64,000 nt of DNA from Pempheris klunzingeri (Eukaryota; Chordata; Actinopteri; Acropomatiformes; Pempheridae), in NCBI RefSeq assembly GCF_042242105.1, contig NC_092027.1, positions 8,439,721-8,503,720 on the forward strand. The letters run 5' to 3'. The notes below the pieces were generated by a model. That model ran no database searches and was not told where the DNA came from. It saw only the letters and a list, made by a program, of their open reading frames with translations. Shown in pieces: positions 23,856 through 35,815 of this stretch (the first letter of the stretch is position 1; the number at the start of each line of letters is the position of its first letter). The position numbers were made by a program, and so were the translations under genes.

Positions 23856-26820
23856 ATGGCTGCCGCTGAGGTGAACGGTAGTTCTGCCCCGGCAAAGGAG
23901 GAAGAGGAGCCCATGGATGTGACCACAACACACACAGAGAACTACCAGACGCTCATTGATGCTGGGCTGCCCCAAAAAGTGGCTGAAAGTCTAGATAACA
24001 TCTTCCAGACAGGTGGGTGATAATTATTTGGCCACATTAACATTCTTAAGGTGTCTGTGGTAGCTGAGCGTGACGGTGACCGTGCTTTGTGATTTCAGGT
24101 TTGGTGGCATATGTTGATCTAGACGAAAGGGCCATCGATGCACTTCGGGAGTTCAATGAGGAGGGAGCGCTTACTGTGCTGCAGCAGTTCAAAGAGAGCG
24201 ACCTTTCCCATGTACAGGTAAACACATGAATGGATTACATCCCCTCTTTTTTTATCTTTCACAGGACTGTTATGGTTACGTAAGTTCTTATAAATGTTCA
24301 TGTCTTTGTTTTTGTTTGTAGAATAAAAGTGCTTTCCTTTGTGGAGTCATGAAGACTTACAGACAGAGAGAAAAACAGGGAAGTAAAGTGCAGGAGTCCA
24401 CCAAGGGCCCAGATGAGGCCAAAATAAAGGTAAACAAAGTCATGTGGCTGAGCTTTGTGGTTTAGAATATTTACATGTATGTAAATATAATGATTGAGTT
24501 AATCCAACCAGCTTAGTTAATGTTTTTTGTTTGTGTTCCAGGCTCTATTGGAGCGGACAGGTTACACTCTGGATGTCACTACAGGGCAAAGAAAGTATGG
24601 AGGGCCCCCACCCGAGGATGTGTTCAAAGGAACACAACCAGGGATTGGAACTGAGGTAGATAAATATTGTGAGGGTGTTTCTGTTTGTCTTGTGTTTTGT
24701 CATAATTCTTGAGACTCTAATATATTAAACAGAGTGAGAAATATTATGTCTGTGCTGCAGGATCATTCATCAGTATTCTGCTGTATATTGTGCTTTACAA
24801 ATCCTTACACCTGCCTATACCTGTTTGTCACTTCTTCATCAGGTGTTTGTTGGAAAAATCCCAAGGGATTTGTATGAAGATGAGCTTGTGCCGCTGTTTG
24901 AGTCTGCTGGTCCCATCTGGGACCTCAGGTTAATGATGGACCCCCTCTCTGGTCAGAATAGAGGTTATGCCTTCATCACATACTGCAATAAGGACGATGC
25001 CCAAAAAGCTGTGAAGCTTGTAAGTAGTATGGCAGGGAATTGGATGAACCTTATCAAACCACATAACAACCAGAATTTTTAAAGGAATACTCTTTTTACT
25101 TGGGGTATTACTTTAAAGACTACTACATTGTTTAATGCTCTATGTTGCTGTTTGTTTGTTTTTTGTTTTGTTTTTTTGCAACGTATCTCACGATTTTTTG
25201 ATTTTTTGATTTTCAGTGTGATAACCATGAAATCCGCCCTGGCAAATACTTGGGAGTGTGTATATCTGTTGCAAACAACCGCCTGTTTGTTGGATCAATT
25301 CCAAAGAACAAGACAAGAGAAAGTATATTGGAAGACTTCGGCAAAGTTACAGGTCAGTTTCAAAAGCACAGAGGTGGATTTGTGTCAGAGACTCGTTAAA
25401 ACAAACTTTAAGTCACAAAAGATGATATACATGACAGCGGTTTTGGAGGTTAGAGATGGTTTTGTCTTGCAGAGGGACTCCAAGAGGTGATATTGTACCA
25501 CCAGCCAGATGACAAGAAGAAGAACCGTGGCTTCTGTTTCCTGGAGTACGAGGACCACAAGTCCGCAGCACAGGCTCGCCGCCGCCTAATGAGTGGCAAG
25601 GTCAAGGTGTGGGGGAACCCAGTCACTGTAGAGTGGGCTGACCCTGTGGCTGAGCCAGATCCCGAGGTCATGGCTAAGGTTAGCAAGTCTCCTGCCTTCC
25701 TCTTCAAAAAGCAACAAGCATGCTCTGTTCTACAGGGAAACAACATCCTGTTTTTTTTGTGTCTTCTTAGGTCAAAGTTCTTTTTGTGAGGAAGCTGGCC
25801 ACAGCTGTGACTGAAGAGCTTCTTGAAAAGACCTTCTCTCAGTTTGGAAAGCTGGAGCGAGTGAAGAAATTGAAAGACTACGCTTTTGTCCATTTTGAGG
25901 AAAGGGATGCTGCCGTGACGGTGCGTTTTCCTCACTTTGGACAAGGTTCTTTACATGTCTGATGATTCTATGTGTTGCCGTAACAAGCTTGTTTTGTTTG
26001 TTTAGGCTATGGATGAGATGAACGGGAAGGAGCTCGGAGGAGAAGAAATTGAGATCGTCCTGGCAAAGCCCCCAGACAAGAAGAGGAAAGAGCGCCAAGC
26101 AGCTCGGCAGACGACCAGGAACGCAGGGTGAGGGACGGATGTGGTCAACTGGCCGACGTATTCTCACGTGAGGAATTCATGTGTAAGTGTAAACACTGTC
26201 CTCCCCTCTGCAGGTATGATGACTACTACTACTACCCACCTCCACGCATGCCGCCACCAGGCCGGGGCAGGGGTCGTGGTGGCCGAGGGGGCTATGCCTA
26301 TCCACCAGATTACTATGGATATGAAGACTACTATGATGACTACTATGGCTACGACTATCATGACTACCGTGGTGGCTATGAAGACCCTTACTACGGCTAC
26401 GACGATGTGTACAGCATGAGGGGCCGTGGTACTCGTCCCAGCAGGGGGGGGCCTCCACCACCTAGGGCTCGGGGAGCGCCACCGGCACGAGGCCGCGGTG
26501 GCTACGCCCAAAGAGGTCCACCCCTTGGTGGTCCCAGGGGTGGTCGAGGAGGGCGGGGAGCCCCATTCCAGCCGCAGAGGGGCCGTGGTCCTCGCGGGGC
26601 CAGGGGCAATCGCGGGGGTAACGTCGGCGGAAAGAGGAAGGCGGACGTGTTTAACCAGCCTGACTCCAAGCGCCGCCAGACCAACAACCAACAGAACTGG
26701 GGATCCCAGCCCATCGCCCAGCAGCCCCTGCAGCAAGGGGCCGACTATTCTGGTAACTATGGTTACAGTAATGACACCATGGAGTTTTCACAGGATTCTT
26801 ATGGGCAGCAGTGGAAGTAG
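23856..26820 (+). CDS. hnrnpr: Heterogeneous nuclear ribonucleoprotein R
   Basis: Ten coding exons (23856-24012, 24099-24217, 24322-24429, 24542-24655, 24843-25019, 25217-25352, 25473-25678, 25771-25920, 26006-26127, 26214-26820) join to 631 residues, against ~633 in human. The order is an N-terminal acidic domain ([18 protein letters not shown]) to about residue 166, RRM1 ([10 protein letters not shown]) from 167, RRM2 ([11 protein letters not shown]) from about 249, RRM3 ([10 protein letters not shown]) from 340, and a Tyr/Gly- and RGG-rich tail from about 430 with the GGKRKAD nuclear-localisation segment. It ends [14 protein letters not shown] binds pre-mRNA and mRNA in nucleus and cytoplasm. 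[14 protein letters not shown] and [10 protein letters not shown] separate it from the paralogue SYNCRIP. The last intron is only 86 bp, and retaining it would add an immediate TGA. Confidence 0.97.
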
Positions 26821-28111
26821 ATGCACCAAAAGGTATTTGGCAAAGTGACAACAAAAAAAGAGAAAAACAATAAAAAGGAAAAAAAAACAGCAGATTGGCC
26901 ACAATTTTTTGATTGACTTTTTATTCCTCATCCCTCATGAAAAAAAAAATCTGTATATATATCTCAGAAAATGGACAGACCCCAGAATTGGCTCGAGATG
27001 ATTGGCTGGAAAGCCTTTTGGCTGAAGAAATGAACGTAACCGTTGTGGTGAATCATTTGTTACTCCTACGGTTACATTGGGACATGTGTCTTTAAAAAAA
27101 AAAAAAACACACAAAACATTTTTATTGTTACGTTTTGTTCCTGATTCTTTTAAAGCCAACAATGAACATTTACAAAAAGTGGACATTCATTCTCAAAAGT
27201 CTGAGAGGACATTAAATAATGATATTGCCTTGCAGGAAGTTTTTGTCCATGCCCTTTTCCTCCCTCTTCCTCTTGTACTCCCTTTATTTGTGGTTTCTCA
27301 TAGTTGCTTAGGGACTTGCTTGTAAATAAATGCATATGGTTAGAGCTTCATACTTCATTTTTTGCAATGGTGGAGAAAAGAATCCACAGGAAAGAAGAAA
27401 TCAAAGTTTTGTAATGTTCAAAGTGTATGCCTAGCATTTCTAGAGGTAGACAAATTGTGTTTTTTTTAAAACTGATACCATAACTTCCTATGTTTTCTTT
27501 GAACTTGCCCAATAGAATTTGGTTTGGCTTACCTTAAGAGCCATAGCAGTTTGTTCTCTGATGTTCTTTGTATTTATAACTTTTACGTTTGTTCCGTTTC
27601 AATAAAACTCAGCTGAGCATCAGTCAATTGTCAGATACTCAAATTCAATGTTGTCATTCAGTATTTGATTTGATTTTTACCTCAATTCTCATATTTGGTG
27701 AAGATCTTCTTTTCCAAGTCAAATTTTTTTTCCTCAAAGGATAATCACAAAAGACTGAAAATTGTGCAATCAGACAACGGGACAAGAGAATTTGAAAGGT
27801 GTTGGGACGATAAAATGATTAAACAGGATTTTAACCCTTTATTTTTCAGTGCATGTTGCATCAATTTCTATTGTGAATATCACAACGATACCAACAACTA
27901 TTAAAGGACCAAACTGTAATTCTGACTTCTTGCAATTACACGAGGTTGGATCTGTCTTTCAAAATTTGTGTGCACAGGTAAACAGTGTATGCTTCAGTAC
28001 ATTTCAGCCTACCACCACTGAGTGCTGCTCTCTGCTCTTCATGAAGACATTTACACTTTACTTTGGTTGCTGTAAATATTTTTGAATGCAGGCAGGTAAC
28101 TGCATAATAAA
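26821..28111 (+). other. hnrnpr 3'UTR with two candidate poly(A) signals
   Basis: Non-coding, A/T-rich sequence follows the stop. AATAAA occurs at 27601-27606 (in GTTTCAATAAAACTC) and again at 28106-28111. These would give short and long 3'UTRs of about 0.8 and 1.3 kb. Confidence 0.6.
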
Positions 28112-28723
28112 GCAGTCGTTAATGTAATGTAATAGAAGTAAATGCAGTTATTTAACAGGTGTAAATTTCCTGTGCCTTGCCACTCCTGTTAGAGTCTTTT
28201 TCACTTTTTTAAAAACATACATTAATTATTAATACAGGTTGATGCACCAAACCTGTTTATTAATACAGGCTGACGTCTGCTGAAGCATATACTTTGTTCA
28301 CCTGTTCACACAAACTTTAAAGATGAGGACAATCTTGGATAATGGCGAGATGTCACTCGCACCGCTACGGTCCTGATACTGACACCCTGCCAGCGGTTAG
28401 AACAACACATTTGACTTTGAATGGATTTGTACTTGTATGCTGAGTTGTCTCCAATTCATCTTTTTTTTTTTTATATATATATATTTATATATATTTACAA
28501 AATCTGCACATCATCTCAACCATCTGTTTCTCTCCTTTTGAAGACACCAAGGATCTCACCATCCAAAGGGTTAAAATTCTTAAAACGTGCCTTCTGTCAT
28601 AGCAAGCAATCACCTGTTAGAATTTGTTTGCCATAGAAGATTGTTTTTAGCATCTGCCTTTTGGTACCATGGTATCATTGTTTTTTGTTTCATGTGTCTG
28701 TCCTCTTATTCCAACCTGCCTAG

Positions 28724-30630
28724 GTGGAGAAGCATTGAGAGCGGCACCACTAGAATGAGGAACTCACCTGAACGGTACTCAAGGGTGAGCTAGCCTTGCA
28801 CAGAGTACTGTCTCCTCTCCTGTAGCTAATTGTAATCACTGGAGAAACACTAGCCATAATCATACTTCTTTTAATGTTTCCTTACTAATATACTGTAAAA
28901 CAAATCCATTTTTTTATCAGTAGGAGTGTGATTTTTTTTCAGGCTATGAAGAGCACAAGTCACTAAAGTTGACTGAAGAACCATTGGAAATATTAAAATG
29001 TGCTACCAGCATGTTTGTGGGGTTTAGAAAACACATGAGCAACACATTTCCCACACATAGTGCCCATTTTCCCCCTTAAGCCAAATGAGAAGTCATGCCC
29101 AAGCTCCAATCTTATGAGCCAAATGGCTGTTTCTATAGACTGGATTTAATGGATTTGGTCAACACTATAAACCCCAAAACCCTGCAAACACCTGTCGCCT
29201 GTGTGGTTTATTGCACCAAAAATCACCTCAGCTGTCCTCACGCACATTCTGTGAATGGAGGGTGGTGGTGGTGGTGGGCATTTCCCCTCCTGAGCCGCTA
29301 GAGGTAGCAGTTCTGCACCAGCACGATTCCATTGTTGCTCTGTCGATGCTGCATTTATTGGCCATTTTCTGAGCTGGAGAGATGTTAATGAATAGGTAGG
29401 CATATACAAGAGGAGATCTCTCAAATGCATTCAAATAGCAGTGAGGATACTGAGTTAGATGCTGGTAAAAATTAGCAGCTGCTGGAACAATGGCTGTGCC
29501 TCAAAACTGTTCTTTACCCTTCAGTGCCACAAGATGGCAGTAAATGGGCTACAGTGTTTATATTGCACAGGTAAGACAAATGGGGAGCACAGTTGTACAG
29601 CAGAAAGCTAATTGCATCAATTTTGACACACATTTTGATTTTTATTATATATAAGTGCCATCAAATGCTGGAGTGTCCTTTTTTTTCCCATTTTCTCATA
29701 TCAGAACTGTGTCCTTATATGTTGCCTCTTGTCACCAGGCAGTAAAGGAGCTGCCCGCATCCATGTGAATGAGTTCACACAAATGGAAGGGACTGATTGG
29801 TAAGATTGTTCATTATCTGAACTAATGACTCAGAAAGTCTCAACACGTTTCCATTTCTGAATTTTTTTTGTTTTGTTTTAACACCTAATGTTGAGTTGTC
29901 TCTGTTCTCTAGCAAGTTTGTTTTTCAGAATATAAGACAGCATCGTGTCACAAATCTGGCACAGAAAGTTGTTTTCAGCTGTTATAGATACGCCGCATTA
30001 TATTTGAGACAATACAGTCTGTAGTCATGTTTCTGATCGTGCTGATGCTTAGAAACTGATTTGTTAACTCGTCCTTGTCTGTGTGGCCCTTTTTTTTTTT
30101 TTTCTAGTTCTAGAGTGTGTTCTCCACAAGCAGCGAGCCAGACCCACGACAGGCTTCCACAATCCTCAGACTGACCTACTAACTGGACTGTTCGCCTGAG
30201 GTCTTGAGGTCCAGTACTCATGGGAGCACTGGCTGGCTGCCTGCCCTGGTCGCAGCTCTGCAGTTAGCACAGGTGAGAAATAATTATGGATTACTGCAGC
30301 TACTCGGACTGGAGAAAGGAAGAACTTTTTTGCACTCAGGATTTGTAAATGTCAGATTAATATATTTGATTTTTTTCCATCCTCTGTGATCTTCAAGACT
30401 CCCTATGTTGGTACATTAGGCTTGAGAAATGTCTAATGTCTGATGTCCTTTCACTTACTACAGAAGCGTAAGAGGATGCGTTTGATGGACGCGTCGTGAT
30501 CCAGAGCTCCATCCGGCAGACTGCTGCTTCCTTTATCCACCTTAAACAATCATGACTGTAAAGGGAAATGATCGTTGCTCTTAATTGTTCAATACATTTT
30601 ATTACCCAAGTCAACATGTGTGATTGCATA
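28724..30630 (+). ncRNA. Possible unannotated spliced transcript (four splice-flanked segments)
   Basis: Four segments have good acceptor and donor contexts on the plus strand: 28724-28784 (cctag..gtgagc), 29739-29799 (ccag..gtaaga), 30108-30272 (T-rich tract then ctag..gtgaga) and 30464 onward (ctacag). Segments 2 and 3 read through one open frame of about 41 codons with no family I know (it includes KGAARIHVNEFTQMEG). A different frame joins segments 3 and 4 and ends KRKRMRLMDAS. Because no single frame covers all four, a long non-coding RNA, or an extended or alternative hnrnpr 3' region, is as likely as a gene. Chance splice-like matches are also possible. Confidence 0.25.
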
Positions 30631-30913
30631 TTTACAGTTCATTTTACCGACTTTTTTATAGTAACCTGAGCCCAGTGATCACTCACTCACAGTGAAATGA
30701 GACTTGTGTGGGCTCTCACAGTGTAGAGTTTTGTGCATCCTGGAGTTCAGCTGTGGTTCCTGCAGTCATTGATAAACATGTTTCTTGTTGCAAACTCCAC
30801 CAGTCAAACAGATGGAAACGGGGGTGGGCGTGTAAACATTGTGGGTGAACCTCTGTAAGCTGCCAGCCGCCTCCCTGCTCCAAGCCTGCCCACTGCACCC
30901 GCCTCTTCCTGCT

Positions 30914-30922
30914 TATATAAAA
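30914..30922 (+). promoter_or_regulatory. TATA-box-like element
   Basis: TATATAAAA lies 30-40 bp downstream of a C-rich segment. A splice-donor-like CGAGCAG|gtgaac follows near 31,095. No coding exon of a TATA-driven gene was found downstream, so its target is unknown. Confidence 0.3.
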
Positions 30923-31649
30923 GGTAAACCCTGAGCGTGGAGTCAGGTGGGTTGTCCCGAATTAGAGCGGGCTTACAGGCCGTAAAACTTAGGTTACATG
31001 TTGTAAATTTAACAGGATAAAATTGGACAAGGCTATGGGTAAATTATTAGCAGCTCTGCAGTAATGTATCGCTGGAGCCAGACGTCGTCGAGCAGGTGAA
31101 CAAACATGCACCCCGGGGTCCTACAGGAAACGTGTTGAGTCCTTACTGGATGCTGCTGTTTGTTTTTGTTTTTGTTTTATAGCAGACAAACTTCATACTA
31201 GGCTCTGGTCTAGTGGGGGATTTCTGACAGAAATACGCAGATTTAAACAACTGCTATGGCTTGTTTTCGTTAAATAGCAAATCTGCTGCGTTAAAAGAAA
31301 TCGGAAAATAATAAATTCAGTCTTATTGTGCACAACACACTTAATGTCCTCCGTTTTTCCCTCTATTTTTATAACGCTACGGAAGAAAAACAGCGTGAGA
31401 CTTGCGCAAGTCAAAGCGGAAGTGTGTCTTCAGTCCCTGACTTTTCAAAATAAGACGAGCCGCGTCTTTAATTGAGGAAAGAAATAAATGCATCTGATTA
31501 TTTTAGAAACTGCGGAGAAGTTTGTTTGAATTGAACATTTGACGAACACTTCAGACCCTGCGGCGTCTCCTTTCTCAGTTTCCCCAGTGTTGGCAGCAGG
31601 AGGATGGTTAATTCACCTCCAGAGCCTCTTTGTTATGTAAATATTAATA

Positions 31650-31930
31650 TAAAATGAAACGAGCACTAAAATCCAAACTGAAGAGGTGCCCAGTTTGTCC
31701 AGTGTAGTAATAACTTCTGGTATTTATTTGGAGATGCTGCCTCACATTGCATGGAAGCTAATGGAGAAAAGTCGTGGTTTTTCTATGGAAATGTTCAAAT
31801 AGAAGAAGTGCTAAAAATCCAATATCAAGAGTTGTGTCCTATTTTGAGTTGGGATTTTTAGTACTGATTTAGAGCCACGTTGTCACATTACGTGGAAGCT
31901 ATTGAAAGACGCCATTATTTCTTGGTAGAC
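31650..31930 (+). repeat. Diverged two-copy tandem duplication, period about 140 bp
   Basis: Phrases recur about 140 bp apart: 'actaaaatccaaactgaagaggtg' near 31665 and 'gctaaaaatccaatatcaag' near 31810; 'cattgcatggaagcta' near 31745 and 'cattacgtggaagcta' near 31885. The units are non-coding and heavily diverged. Confidence 0.6.
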
Positions 31931-32168
31931 TATTCATGTAAAATAAATAAACGACACATTAGCAATTAAAATGAGTGCCACATGACTTAACTTAATATTT
32001 CATCATAATTTTCACTAACGTGAAAGTATCGGAAAAAAGATTTTATTTTATTTTAAAGCTTTTATTAACTATAGTTTTACATATTAATATATTACATTTT
32101 GACGTGAATTTAACACCATAAATAAACTTGGCGTAATAAAAGGGATTTATATTAGATGAACTGTGTGG

Positions 32169-32215
32169 TCACGTGATACCACTACGTCACATGTAAACTG
32201 AGGGAAGATGGCGGC
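32169..32215 (+). promoter_or_regulatory. dnajc8 core promoter motifs
   Basis: A palindromic E-box TCACGTGA (32169-32176) and a CRE-like TACGTCAC (32183-32190) lie just upstream of the start codon. The start itself sits in AAGATGGCGGCC (32206-32217), a YY1 initiator-type site that commonly overlaps the ATG of housekeeping genes. Confidence 0.5.
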
Positions 32216-34704
32216 CGCCGGAGGAGAGCCTTCCACTCCTGATATGTCGGAAGAATTATTTAAAAACTTTATCTCGGAGGTACGGTGAAACTCGTGTGAA
32301 TCGATGTGTTTTGAAAGTGTCTTTCGCTCTCCGTACATCGGCTGAAGTCGGCTACTCAGCGGCTCAGGAGGCCTCGCAGACAGGAGCATCAGCTAACGAT
32401 AAGAAGCTAACACTCAATGAGCTGTTTTGTGAGCTGCCTCGTCTCTCTGGTGTTATCACCTAAGATCCTCTCTCTTTTTAGTTTTCTCTCCTCGACTTCC
32501 ATAAGTTACTTGAGCTAAATCAGAGTTGGATATATCGATTATTCTCTGGGCAGGTGCTGTTAGCCGGCTATCTAGCAGCTCTCCAGAAGAAAGTAGTAAT
32601 AAGAACATCACATGCATGTTTGTCTTCGACTTGAATTGTATTTTTCTCATCCGTCTGTTTGACAGGTGAAGCAGATTGAGAAGAGAGACTCTGTGTTAAC
32701 CTCTAAGCAGCAGATTGAGAGATTGCTCAGACCTGGCTCATCCTACTTCAATCTCAATCCCTTTGAGGTAAATCTTTTGATGCATATATCAGTTAACAAA
32801 TGTCAAAAACAGTCAGATGCCAGTGAAGTTAGTAGAGCATAAAGTAAGTCTGATCTACAGGCAAACTATTTCCTAGTATTGATTTACAATGACATGAAAT
32901 GGAGGGAAAGCAAACACATATTGGAAGTTATAAAATGTTAAATAAATGATAGATAGATAGAAATACTTTATCGATCCCTGGGGGGAAATTCTGGTATTTA
33001 TGTAAATGAACTTTATAAATGACAACAATGATTGATCGATATAATATAATAGAATTCAGTGAAAATGAAATCAAATATCTGACTGAATTGGTCAAATTAA
33101 GCTCAATCAGAACATGTTGCCACCATTAGCAACGATCACAACAACTGGACGTCAGCATTCTAGTTATCTTATATCAACACTTTGGTTAAATACTTCTGTA
33201 TAAATCTACCAATGTTTACATCATTTTCAGGTGCTGCAAATTGATCCAGAAGCAACAGATGATGAATTGAAGAAAAGATTTCGGGCGGTAGGCAAATGGG
33301 AGAAGGAAAAAAAAATGTCTCTGTGAAGACCCAACTTGTTTATGGATGCAATGATTACGTCATGTTTTTTGTTTTTGTTCCCTAATATTTGGTGTCTTGA
33401 ATTGTGCAGTTGTCCATTTTGGTCCATCCAGACAAGAATCAGGATGATGCAGACAGAGCACAGAAAGCCTTTGAAGGTACATTTCTTACACATCTTTTGA
33501 CATATATGTGGTAATTATACACTAGATATCATTGAATGATGATCCTGTGTCATGTTTGTGGTTTAAACACACTTAAGTGGTACATTCAGCTTCTGTCTTA
33601 AAAGAAACATACATCACTTCACCTGAATATCTCACTGTGTTCTAGCTGTGGATAAGGCTTACAAACTCCTACTGGAACCGGAGCAGAAGAAGAGAGCCTT
33701 AGATGTGATCCATGCAGGAAAGGAATATGTGGAGCATATGGTGAGTGTTTCAAACAGTCAATGGCAACATGACTTTGTTACAGATCAGCTCTCCTTATCT
33801 GTATTTGTTTGGTAACGTTTTATTTTCTGTGCTCCCAACAGGTAAAAGAGAAAAAGAAACAGTTGAAGAAGGATGGAAAATCATTGGTTATGGAGGAGGA
33901 TGACCCTGAAATGGTAAGTCAGAGTTATAGAAATACATATTTGTGAAATAAAATTTAAATGACTAGCTGTCAAAAATATTTTTAAATACAATATTTGTGA
34001 TGCAATGCATTCTTTTTTTAATGATTTATATTATTTTACACAAATGATTTCTACAATGTTAATATAGCAGATAATTGTCATGACCACTGCCGTATTTGCG
34101 TTACACATTTAACTTGTCTTTTTCCAGTTCAGGCAAGCAGTGTACAAACAGACCATGAAGCTGTTCGCAGAGCTTGAAATCAAGAGGAAGGAAAGGGAAG
34201 CAAAGGAAATGCATGAAAGGTAAATGGCACACAGTGTATTTACAATCCAGATTTTGTTCTGAAAAACATGAAATGTTCATCCCTTTATTTAAATGTCCAA
34301 ATAATGTAAATGGTGATATTCTATCGAATCAAAACATCACTGAGTTCACTATTGAAATAGAAAAGCACAAATTCAGAATGTCATGGATTTTCTCTTTAAT
34401 TGACAAGGAAAAGGGCAAGAGAGGAAGAAATCGAGGCAGCAGAGAAAGCAAAGCGGGAGAGAGAATGGCAGAAAAACTTTGAGGTGCGTTCCTGTGCGAT
34501 CGTGGCTACTCACTTATAAAAGGAAACATGAAGACCTTGCTAGTGAAATTTCTGAAATGATTTTTGTAACACATTTGTCAGGAAACAAGAGACGGGCGTG
34601 TCGACAGTTGGAGGACCTTCCAGGCCAAAGGCAAGAAGAGCAAGGAGAAAAAGAACAGGTCTTTCCTCAAGCCCCCGAAAGTCAAGATGGAACAGAGGGA
34701 ATGA
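32208..34704 (+). CDS. dnajc8: DnaJ homolog subfamily C member 8
   Basis: Nine exons (32208-32279, 32666-32767, 33231-33287, 33410-33476, 33646-33740, 33842-33913, 34128-34219, 34408-34483, 34582-34704) encode 251 residues, against ~253 in human. The J domain starts around NPFEVLQIDPEATDDEL and has the HPD tripeptide at residues 83-85, the motif that stimulates Hsp70 ATPase. The rest is a long Lys/Glu-rich, charged helical region (ELEIKRKEREAKEMHERKR) ending PPKVKMEQRE. DNAJC8 is a nuclear Hsp70 co-chaperone found with splicing factors. No odd features were seen. An AATAAA at 35025-35030 is the likely poly(A) signal, with a second at 35338-35343. Confidence 0.96.
32949..32995 (+). repeat. Interspersed repeat tail
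   Basis: 'agatagatagaaatactttatcgatccctggggggaaattct' is the well-known terminal piece of a fish retroposon family, with a short tetranucleotide run at its edge. It lies in dnajc8 intron 2. Confidence 0.55.
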
Positions 34705-35815
34705 TGCTGCAAAATGGGACTTTGTTAGAGTTAAACCCACTGTTATTAAAACACTTCTGTGTATCCTCCTCACGTCATCGTCTGCAGTCAGCTGTGTAGT
34801 CGCCATCACAAAGTCATCAGGATACATCAGTCGTACAGCAACCTCCTCATCTTGACAAATGTAGTTTTGTACTTGGTTTTCTGATGTACATATTTGTGAT
34901 TTGAATCCAGGGATCATACCTGCCTCATGTAAGAAAGAGAATGATGCATCCTCCACTCTTGTGACAAATGAGAAAAATGTGGTTTGTCATTATTTTTGTT
35001 CTTCTCTCTTTTTTTTTTAAACTAAATAAAGCTTGGTCTTAACAAGCCTATTGTACAGTGGTCTACAAAGCTGGGCTTTACAGCTGGTTTTTGGGGGGGT
35101 GATATGTGAAGCTATGTGGCATCATTGTTTGAGGATGTGGTCGTGATTATAAATCACTTTACAAGCCAGTACAATACTGATACAAGACAATTTACACACA
35201 GTAGCTTGAAACATGCTGTCAGAGCAGAAAAGGTAACCGTCCAAGTGTTGACAGTTCACAAATATTTACCATTTAGTGTCTCAGTACCCTCCCCTTTGTG
35301 TTCTGCATGTCTTAAATGTATTCATTAAAATACTGTCAATAAAAACACCAGACTGGTGCTGGATGCACATAATTTTCTACATTTTGTTTTGGGGAAAAAC
35401 TTAAATTCTTTTACCTGCTTAGTTTCTGCTTTAGATTTTAAACAATTCCACCAATGAAAGCAGGTCGGGAGGGTGAACTGGATGAATAAAACTGTAGTCA
35501 TTCAATGACAACATGTTTGTACAGATTAGCTCAACTTCATAACCATAATTCACAAAAACCGTTCTGCTCATCTAGCAGACAAAGATGAAGAGTACAATCT
35601 GCAAAACAAACGTGCAATATTTTTTCTAAAAGATAAAAAAAAAAATGTAAAGATATGTTGACAAAATTCAGTCCAAGTTGATTTTTCCTATTTTTCTTGG
35701 GTTATAAAAGATGTTGAACTCAAATCACCTGTCCTCCAGGAGCCCTTTGTCCTTCACGCCTCTTAACCACGAGGATCATATTAACAGTCTGACTGTCCTT
35801 GACTCTGTCCTTGTC
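34705..35815. other. dnajc8 3'UTR and convergent spacer
   Basis: It contains the dnajc8 poly(A) signals at 35025-35030 and 35338-35343. The minus-strand complexin-like gene ends at 35816, so the two genes converge. No further gene was seen. Confidence 0.6.

Larger units (their letters stand above)
28112..32168. other. hnrnpr-dnajc8 spacer
   Basis: There is no recognisable protein-coding gene. It holds the splice-flanked segments at 28724-30630, a TATA-box motif at 30914 and a two-unit diverged tandem repeat at 31650-31930. The stretch around 29512-29545 ('gtgccacaagatggcagtaa') looks like a dispersed fish repeat. Confidence 0.5.

Noticed and set aside
26164-26736. 190-codon minus-strand open frame opposite the last hnrnpr exon
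   Set aside because: It is a shadow of the GC-rich, repetitive RGG/Tyr-rich coding sequence. It has no splice signals or family resemblance, and the sense frame is certain.
23856-26820. Assignment of the hnRNP gene to syncrip
   Set aside because: The N-terminal acidic domain and the [10 protein letters not shown] segment fit HNRNPR and differ from SYNCRIP.
28321-28400. Possible C/D-box snoRNA near the hnrnpr 3' end
   Set aside because: A loose RATGA-like start and CTGA are present, but the C box does not fit, there is no terminal stem, and the sequence is not inside an intron of a known host gene.
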